From contig JAJNAZ010000006.1 of NCBI GenBank assembly GCA_021155855.1, forward strand, positions 1 to 64,000: 64,000 nucleotides of DNA, given 5' to 3'. A program made the translations under genes and the position numbers. Under the pieces are notes generated by a model. That model saw only the letters and a list, made by a program, of their open reading frames with translations, was not told where the DNA came from and ran no database searches. This document shows positions 58,970 through 64,000 of the stretch, one piece after another. The first letter of the stretch is position 1. Each line of letters opens with the position of its first letter. This DNA is from Solirubrobacterales bacterium. GTDB lineage: Bacteria > Actinomycetota > Thermoleophilia > Solirubrobacterales > 70-9.

Positions 58970-60622
58970 CTACTGCTTCGGGATCACGACCTGCGCGCAG
59001 GGCTGGGCGCCGGGCACAGAGCTGTCGCCGGTGTCGAGCACGGGCTTGTCGTTGATGTCGAGCAGGTCGACGGTGAGCTGTTGCTTTGAGACTTCGACCT
59101 GCGCGTAGCTGAACTGATCGATGGCCGCGCACTGCATGCCGACGCCGTTCGGCGGCTGCGGCTTCAAGAACGCGGACTGCACCAGGGCGCCCGCCGCCTC
59201 GACGCCGGTGGCGTCGCTGATCTCGAGCGCGAACGATTTGGTCGCAACCGGGCCGCTGACCACCTCGGTGATCCCGGAGTTCACCGGGCCGCCCTGCTCG
59301 AGCGTGCTGAAGCGGGCGTCGCTGACCAGGTTCCCGTGCACGTCGGTGGCCAAGAAGACGACGTTCTTGACCTGCTGCAGCTCGGCGAGCAGCGCTTGGC
59401 GCTCTACCTCATAGCCCTCCCAGCGATCGTACGGCAGCACGTAGTACTGCTGGATCGGGACCTGGTTGAAGATCACCTTGAAGGTCGCGGTCGAGTTCGC
59501 GACCTGGCGCGTGAACTTGGCCAGCTGCTTGGCCCCGAGCATCGTCCGGCTCGGGTCGTTGATCGTCGCCAGACAGCCGGGGGGTGGGGGGTCGGCGAGC
59601 GAGGGCACGACAGCCGAGAAGGTGTCGCGGGTGCTCTGCGGCGCGGTCGGCGCCACGTCGGGGTCGCCGCTTCCGGGCGGGTTGTCACAGGCGCCGAGGT
59701 AGTCGGCGCCGTTGGAGCGGAATGAGCGATCATCGAGGAAGAAGATCTCGAGGTTCTTGCCCCACTGCACCGAGCGGTAGATCCCGGTCTTCTTGCGGTA
59801 GGTGATCGGGTTGTACTCGGTGAATGCCTTCACGCCGCGGTCATAGAGCTCCTCGCCGTCGATCTCGACGTCGCCGACCCCGAGCGGGAACAGGTTCTCG
59901 CCGGGGGCGAAATCGTTGACGAACTCGTGGTCGTCCCAGCCCGCGTAGTAAGCGGTCGCGCCGCGAGTCCTCGCCCACGGCCGCATCTTCAGGTTGTTCT
60001 TGTAGGCCTGGCGTTTCTGCTTCACCGTCAGCGCGACATCGGCGAGCGTGTAGCCGGGAACCTCGGTGTCGGAGTAGATCGTGTCGCCGAGGAGCACGTT
60101 GAAGTGGTTGCGCTGGCGGCGAATCCGGTCCCAGACCTCAAACTCGTTCCAGTACGGGGTCGCCTCCCCGGGCAGGGGGCGCGAGTCCTGGTCGCCTGCG
60201 AGCGCGAAGCTGATCGTCTGCTTCGACTTCGAGTCGGGAGCGGTCTTGAACTTCCCCGTCTCGGAGCGCTTACCGCCGGCCATGCAGAAGCGGAACTTGT
60301 AGGCGGTGTCCGGGTCGAGCTTCTTCACCTTCTGCTCGACGGTGTTGTCGTTGCTGCGCTTCGCCTTGATCCTGCGTTTGCCCGGGGCGTCCTCGGGATC
60401 ACACTTGGCGAAGCGGCCCTTGCGGACGATCTGGACTTCGGCCGTGCCACTCTTCGAGGCCTTCGCCCAGAGGATCGCCGAGTTCGAGCTGACATCGCCA
60501 GCGGCGACCCCGTACTTGAAGCCCTTTGCCGTGGCCCCGGTGGCGGGCGCGGCGGCGAGCGTCACGCAGGCCAGAACGCCGAGCGTCAGGCCAACCAGGC
60601 AGTTCCGGTTCCCCGCTGCCAC
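58970..60622 (-). CDS. phoD: PhoD-family alkaline phosphatase / phosphodiesterase
   Basis: A 550-residue exported protein. The signal peptide ends near residue 30. An N-terminal Ig-like PhoD_N domain ('GFKYGVAAGDVSSNSAILWAK') precedes the metallophosphatase: 'FALAGDQDSRP', 'NVLLGDTIYSDTEVPGY', 'YYAGWDDHEFVND' and 'FLATDVHGNLVSD' supply the metal ligands. PhoD enzymes hydrolyse phosphodiesters and monoesters such as teichoic acid and use Ca2+ and Fe3+. GTG 60622 has TAGGCT nine bases upstream. Confidence 0.9.
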   Translation of the reverse strand: MAAGNRNCLVGLTLGVLACVTLAAAPATGATAKGFKYGVAAGDVSSNSAILWAKASKSGTAEVQIVRKGRFAKCDPEDAPGKRRIKAKRSNDNTVEQKVKKLDPDTAYKFRFCMAGGKRSETGKFKTAPDSKSKQTISFALAGDQDSRPLPGEATPYWNEFEVWDRIRRQRNHFNVLLGDTIYSDTEVPGYTLADVALTVKQKRQAYKNNLKMRPWARTRGATAYYAGWDDHEFVNDFAPGENLFPLGVGDVEIDGEELYDRGVKAFTEYNPITYRKKTGIYRSVQWGKNLEIFFLDDRSFRSNGADYLGACDNPPGSGDPDVAPTAPQSTRDTFSAVVPSLADPPPPGCLATINDPSRTMLGAKQLAKFTRQVANSTATFKVIFNQVPIQQYYVLPYDRWEGYEVERQALLAELQQVKNVVFLATDVHGNLVSDARFSTLEQGGPVNSGITEVVSGPVATKSFALEISDATGVEAAGALVQSAFLKPQPPNGVGMQCAAIDQFSYAQVEVSKQQLTVDLLDINDKPVLDTGDSSVPGAQPCAQVVIPKQ

Positions 60623-60631
60623 AGCGAGCGC

Positions 60632-60641
60632 AGCCTAACAT
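60632..60641. promoter_or_regulatory. Overlapping divergent -10 elements (phoD / lytic transglycosylase)
   Basis: AGCCTAACAT. The minus strand reads TAGGCT, nine bases before GTG 60622. The plus strand reads TAACAT, eight bases before GTG 60650. Both fit TANNNT and share the central TA. Confidence 0.6.
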
Positions 60642-60649
60642 CACGCTTC

Positions 60650-62155
60650 GTGGAGACCGAGCGAGGCAGGGGTTTCTTCGCTCGCGTCGCCGCCGGCGTG
60701 CTGCTGCTCGTGGCCGGTGCCGTGGCGCTGGCGGCGATCGCGCTGGCGCTCGGCCTCGGCGAGCGCGAGCCACTCGAGCTGCGCGTTGTCCGGATCGCCC
60801 GCGAGGCGAGCGCCGCCGCCGCTCCGGAGGCCGATCCGCTCGCCTGGAGCACATCCCGCCAACAGGAGTTCGAGGACCGCGCCACGACCGGCGCCTCGCA
60901 CGTCATCTACGAGCTCAGTCCCGGTGGGGTCGTCGCGTCGGCGAAGCGCACCGTCCAGTTTCGGCCGCAGATCGAGGCCGCCGCGGTGGGCCACGGGATC
61001 GATCCGGACACGCTCGAGGCTGTGATCTTCCTCGAGAGCGCCGGGCGCCCGTACGTGAGCGCCGGACCGACGCCCGAGGCCGCCTCGGGGCTGGCGCAGA
61101 TCATCCCCTCGACGGCGACCGAGCTGCTCGGGATGCAGGTCGATCTCGAGGCGAGCATCGCGCTCACCGAGCGAATCGCGGACTCCCGCGATCCCGGGGA
61201 GGTTGATCGCCTGCGGGCGGAGCGGGCGGCGGTGGACGAGCGCTTCGACCCCCAGAAGGCGATCGAGGGGGCGGCGCGCTACCTCGAAATCGCCGGCGAG
61301 CGCTTCGGCGCCGACGACCTCGCGGTCGTCTCCTACCACATGGGGATCGGCAACCTGGAGAGTGTGCTGCGCGCCTACGCCGGTGCCGGCGACTCCGGCC
61401 CGATCGGAGCGCTGGTCGCCGAGCAGGGGCTCTCCTACGCCCGCGTGTACTTCGACTCCTCGCCCTACAAGCATCGGGACGCCTACCGGATGCTTGCCGG
61501 CTTCGGCGACGAGTCGTCGGAGTATCTGTGGAAGGTGCGGGCCTCCGAGGCGATCCTGAGGGTCTTTCGCAACGACCCAGAACGGCTCGCCGAGACCGCC
61601 GATCTGGCGACCGCGAAGGCGACCCTGGAGGAGCTCTTTCATCCCGAGTCAGAGACCGACGTCTTCGACGACCCGGACGAGATCGAGGACGCGGTCGAGG
61701 ACGGCGACCTGGCCCCGCTTCCCTTCGATCCGAGTCTCGGCTGGGTTCCCGACAAGCACCTCGGCGACCTCGCCGACGAGCTCGGCGAGGACCCGGAGCT
61801 CTACCGGGCGCTCCGCCCCGAGGCGCTGGCGACGCTCAGCTACCTCGCCGGGCTGGTGCTGTACGAGTCGAACGAGCCGGGGCCCCTGCGGGTCACGAGC
61901 GCGGTGCGCGACCGCGAGTACCAGGAGCTGCTCGTGGGGATCAACCCCGAGGCGACGAGCGAGTACTCGCTGCACACCACCGGCTGGTCGTTCGACGTTC
62001 GCCGCGAGTACGCGTCGAAGCGCCAGGCGCGGGCGTTCCAGTACGCGCTCGACCGGCTCAGCGCCCTGGCGCTGATCGACTACGCGGTCGAGCCGGGGGC
62101 AATCCACGTCACCGTCTCGGACCTCGGCCGCGAGCTGCTCGACCCGAACGGCTGA
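60650..62155 (+). CDS. Lytic transglycosylase fused to an M15-like peptidase domain
   Basis: A 501-residue envelope protein. An N-terminal signal-anchor helix (about 10-35) is followed by an SLT domain: 'LEAVIFLESAGRPYVS' with the catalytic Glu-Ser near 128, 'EAASGLAQIIPSTATELLG', and 'SYHMGIGNLESVLRAY'. From about 380 comes a region like D,D-carboxypeptidase VanY/M15 (DUF5715-type), with 'SAVRDREYQELL' and the metal-binding style 'YSLHTTGWSFDVRREY'. It may therefore cut both the glycan and the peptide of peptidoglycan. The start is GTG 60650. Confidence 0.82.
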   Translation: METERGRGFFARVAAGVLLLVAGAVALAAIALALGLGEREPLELRVVRIAREASAAAAPEADPLAWSTSRQQEFEDRATTGASHVIYELSPGGVVASAKRTVQFRPQIEAAAVGHGIDPDTLEAVIFLESAGRPYVSAGPTPEAASGLAQIIPSTATELLGMQVDLEASIALTERIADSRDPGEVDRLRAERAAVDERFDPQKAIEGAARYLEIAGERFGADDLAVVSYHMGIGNLESVLRAYAGAGDSGPIGALVAEQGLSYARVYFDSSPYKHRDAYRMLAGFGDESSEYLWKVRASEAILRVFRNDPERLAETADLATAKATLEELFHPESETDVFDDPDEIEDAVEDGDLAPLPFDPSLGWVPDKHLGDLADELGEDPELYRALRPEALATLSYLAGLVLYESNEPGPLRVTSAVRDREYQELLVGINPEATSEYSLHTTGWSFDVRREYASKRQARAFQYALDRLSALALIDYAVEPGAIHVTVSDLGRELLDPNG

Positions 62156-62161
62156 TCGCCC

Positions 62162-63235
62162 TCAGGTCTTGATGTGGACCACGTCGCCGTCGGCGACGAC
62201 GTAATCGCGGCCCTCGGTGCGCAGCAGGCCGCGTTCGCGGGCGCCGACGTAGCCCCCGGCTCCGACCAGGTCGTCCCAGGCGACGACCTCGGCGCGGACG
62301 AAGCCGCGCTGGATCTCGGTGTGGACCTCCCCCGCCGCCTCCCAGGCGGTCGCGCCCGCGCGCACGCTTCTCGCCATCGCCTCCTTGCCGGTGTCGGCGG
62401 TGAAGAAGACGATCAGCTCGAGCAGGTCGAAGGCGCCGTGGACGACGCGCTCGAGCCCCGATTCCGAGATCCCGAGCTCGGCGCGCATCTCGGCCGCCTC
62501 GGCCTCGTCGAGCTCGCCGAGCTCGGACTCGACCCGGGCCGAGACCGCGACGGCGCCCGCCCCGGCGGCGCTCGCGTGCTCGGCGATCGCGAAGGGAACC
62601 TCCTCCACCCCCTCGTCAACGTTGGCGACGTAGAGCACCGGCTTCGAGGTCAGGGCGGAGAGCTGGCGCACCGCGTCGGGCGCCGCCCCCGGTGCCGGCA
62701 GATCACGCACCGCCCGCCCGGAGCTCAGCCCCTCGACCACCGCCTCGAGCCACTCGCATTCGGCAACCGCCGCCTTGTCGAGCGAGCGCGCCTGACGCGT
62801 GACTCGCTCCAGCCGTCGCTCGGCCTGCTCCAGGTCGGCGGCGAGGAGCTCGGTCTCGATCAGCTCGATGTCGTCGACCGGGTCCAGCCTGCCCTCCGGA
62901 TGCGGCACGCTGCCGCTGGTGTGGCAGCGGACGACGTGGCAGATCGCCTCCGTCTCGCGGATCGCGGCCAGGAACTGATTCCCGAGCCCCTCCCCCTGCG
63001 AGGCGCCGCGGACGAGGCCGGCGATGTCGTTGAACTCGATCGTCTCGTGGACGACCTCGCTCGAGCCGACGGTCGCCGCGACCCGCTCGAGCCGGGGGTC
63101 GGGGATCGGCACGACCGCGACGTTGGGGTCGATGGTTGTGAACGCGTAGTCGGCGGTCTCCGCCCCGGCCCGGGTGAGCGCGTTGAAGAGCGTCGACTTG
63201 CCCGCGTTCGGCAGCCCGACTATGCCGACCTTCAC
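62162..63235 (-). CDS. ychF: Redox-regulated ATPase YchF (Obg-like)
   Basis: A 357-residue TRAFAC-class P-loop protein that binds ATP in preference to GTP and associates with ribosomes. G1 'GLPNAGKST' (7-15), G3 'NDIAGLVRGASQGEGLGNQF', the altered G4 'NVDE' and the C-terminal TGS domain ('TAWEAAGEVHTEIQRGF') are all clear. The GTG at 63235 overlaps the stop of the PAP2 gene, so it is translated in a coupled way. Earlier in-frame codons are shadow of PAP2. Confidence 0.94.
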   Translation of the reverse strand: MKVGIVGLPNAGKSTLFNALTRAGAETADYAFTTIDPNVAVVPIPDPRLERVAATVGSSEVVHETIEFNDIAGLVRGASQGEGLGNQFLAAIRETEAICHVVRCHTSGSVPHPEGRLDPVDDIELIETELLAADLEQAERRLERVTRQARSLDKAAVAECEWLEAVVEGLSSGRAVRDLPAPGAAPDAVRQLSALTSKPVLYVANVDEGVEEVPFAIAEHASAAGAGAVAVSARVESELGELDEAEAAEMRAELGISESGLERVVHGAFDLLELIVFFTADTGKEAMARSVRAGATAWEAAGEVHTEIQRGFVRAEVVAWDDLVGAGGYVGARERGLLRTEGRDYVVADGDVVHIKT

Positions 63236-63948
63236 GCCGTCTCGGAGGCGGCGTCGGCCGGTGCAGCGGCGCCCCCGTTTCCGCCGGCCCGGCGGCTCGC
63301 GTGCGCCCGCTCGTTGACGCCGACGGCGAGCTCGAACAGCCGCTCCTCGGCCGGCGAGGCGCCGAGGCCGGGCACCAGCCTGCCGAGGCAGAAGCCCAGC
63401 GCCGCGCCGCCGATCACGTCGGAGGGGTAATGCATGCCGAGGTACGGGCGGCCGACGCAGATCGCCGCCGCGAGCGCGAACAGGTAGGGGCGGGCGCGAG
63501 GCTCGATCCTGCCGAGGGCGGTCGCCGCGGCGACGGAGGAGGTCGAGTGGGTGGAGGGGAAGGAGAGTTTGGTCGGCGCCCTGGCCAGCGGCGGGTGCTC
63601 CTCGATCAGCGGCCGCTGGCGGCCGATCGCGCGCTTGGCGAGGAAGTTGATCGCGATCGCGCCGGGCCCGGTCGCCGCGCCGGTGAGCCACTGGCCGCGA
63701 CGGCGCTGGTCGATCGAGGCGCCGGCGGTGCCGATCCCGATCCAGATCGCGGCCAGCTCACCCGAGTGGCCGAGCGCCTTGATCAGCGTCTCGACCGGCT
63801 CGGCGTGCCCGCGGGTGCGCAGGAACCGCAGCACCGATTGGTCGGCGTCGCCGAGCGCCGCCAGCAGCGGATGGCGCCGGCGCCGCGCGAACAGCGAGCG
63901 CCCCTTGCTCCGGGCGAGCACGGTGCCGCGTCGTTCGCGTTTGAACAC
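63232..63948 (-). CDS. PAP2-family membrane phosphatase
   Basis: A 238-residue PAP2 phosphatase. The three motifs are 'KRAIGRQRP', 'FPSTHSTSS' and 'RPYLGMHYPSDVIGG'. Five or so hydrophobic segments flank them. It probably dephosphorylates a lipid such as phosphatidate or undecaprenyl pyrophosphate. GTG 63948 has TATCCT six bases upstream. The overlap with ychF indicates one transcript. Confidence 0.9.
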   Translation of the reverse strand: MFKRERRGTVLARSKGRSLFARRRRHPLLAALGDADQSVLRFLRTRGHAEPVETLIKALGHSGELAAIWIGIGTAGASIDQRRRGQWLTGAATGPGAIAINFLAKRAIGRQRPLIEEHPPLARAPTKLSFPSTHSTSSVAAATALGRIEPRARPYLFALAAAICVGRPYLGMHYPSDVIGGAALGFCLGRLVPGLGASPAEERLFELAVGVNERAHASRRAGGNGGAAAPADAASETA

Positions 63949-63954
63949 GGCGCC

Positions 63955-63960
63955 AGGATA
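63955..63960 (-). promoter_or_regulatory. Leaderless -10 of the PAP2-ychF operon
   Basis: TATCCT on the minus strand, six bases before GTG 63948; no SD. Confidence 0.45.
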
Positions 63961-63966
63961 CGGGCA

Positions 63967-64000
63967 TCAGAGCTCGCGCCGAAGCAGGGTGCTGGCCGCC
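63967..64000 (-). CDS. Possible 3' end of a further minus-strand gene
   Basis: The last ten codons before a TGA (63969-63967) read AASTLLRREL with GC-rich third positions. It would sit directly upstream of the PAP2 gene. Too little is inside the window to identify it. Confidence 0.25.
   Translation of the reverse strand, partial: AASTLLRREL

Noticed and set aside
1..64000. Frequent CTCGAG/GCTCGAG-type words as a repeat family or CRISPR
   Set aside because: They are Leu-Glu codon pairs (CTC GAG) inside genes, irregularly spaced and without conserved spacers.

Overview
The window is about 69-70% G+C, has no rRNA, tRNA, CRISPR array, insertion sequence or prophage, and reads as a housekeeping chromosome segment of a deep-branching actinobacterium, most probably class Thermoleophilia (Solirubrobacterales-like). 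The clues are a fused two-WYL PafBC regulator, the adjacent lhr-nei2 pair, an AdnA-type helicase-nuclease with an Fe-S signature, a DUF2342 zinc metalloprotease, a 7-Fe actinobacterial-type ferredoxin, and CIRCE-controlled groESL. The taxonomic placement is inference from gene content.

Layout. 1-5.5 kb: the end of a Lys-rich coiled-coil protein, a secreted DUF3455 protein, two nitrilases on opposite strands, a BrkB-like protein lacking its first membrane segment, and an OB-HD nuclease. 5.7-11.4 kb: PafBC, an MBL hydrolase, a penicillin-acylase-family Ntn hydrolase and a flavin-type oxidase. 11.5-15 kb: dTDP-L-rhamnose operon rmlA-rmlD-rmlB-rmlC, whose genes overlap by 1-4 bases. 15.1-20.5 kb: lhr-nei2 DNA repair pair. 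20.5-24 kb: an ABC-2 exporter, a Crp-type regulator, Pcm and an ASCH protein. 23.96-26.3 kb: an SRPBCC pseudogene, CIRCE, groES-groEL and a terminator hairpin. 26.5-32 kb: an NAD-binding protein, ferredoxin, patatin, a methyltransferase, Mrp and a second Lys-rich coiled-coil protein. 32.1-39.8 kb: DUF2342, IMPase-like, AdnA-like, PAC2, a second OB-HD protein and two half-size TSUP permeases. 39.8-46.2 kb: otsB, a small membrane protein, an MFS-MarR efflux pair, PolX, Ppm-like, thioredoxin and cupredoxin. 46.2-54.8 kb: type-2 IleRS, CoA-transferase, lipoprotein, a 42-codon small ORF divergent from a CGNR regulator, fumarase, a threonine-dehydratase-like enzyme and MsrA. 54.8-64 kb: truncated globin, SSADH, SpoIID/LytB, an AttH/CrtC-like protein, PhoD, a lytic transglycosylase-peptidase fusion, YchF and PAP2.

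The strongest general signal is in the gaps. About twenty genes that lack a Shine-Dalgarno site carry a TANNNT hexamer ending 6-10 bases before the start codon, which is the expected arrangement for leaderless transcripts. At four divergent gene pairs the two outward-facing hexamers overlap on the same TA step, giving compact bidirectional promoters. Genes that do have a good SD (groES, groEL, msrA, gabD, ferredoxin, the DUF3455 gene) lack this spacing.

Other points worth following are the 42-codon gene and CGNR regulator with palindromes between them, a compensated hairpin block upstream of mrp, a Nei2 with Ala instead of Pro at the catalytic N terminus, an AdnA-like motor with Arg in place of the Walker A Lys, a decayed SRPBCC gene, an MFS frame with no stop at its natural end, and two genes whose homologous N termini begin at near-cognate codons (ATC, ACG).
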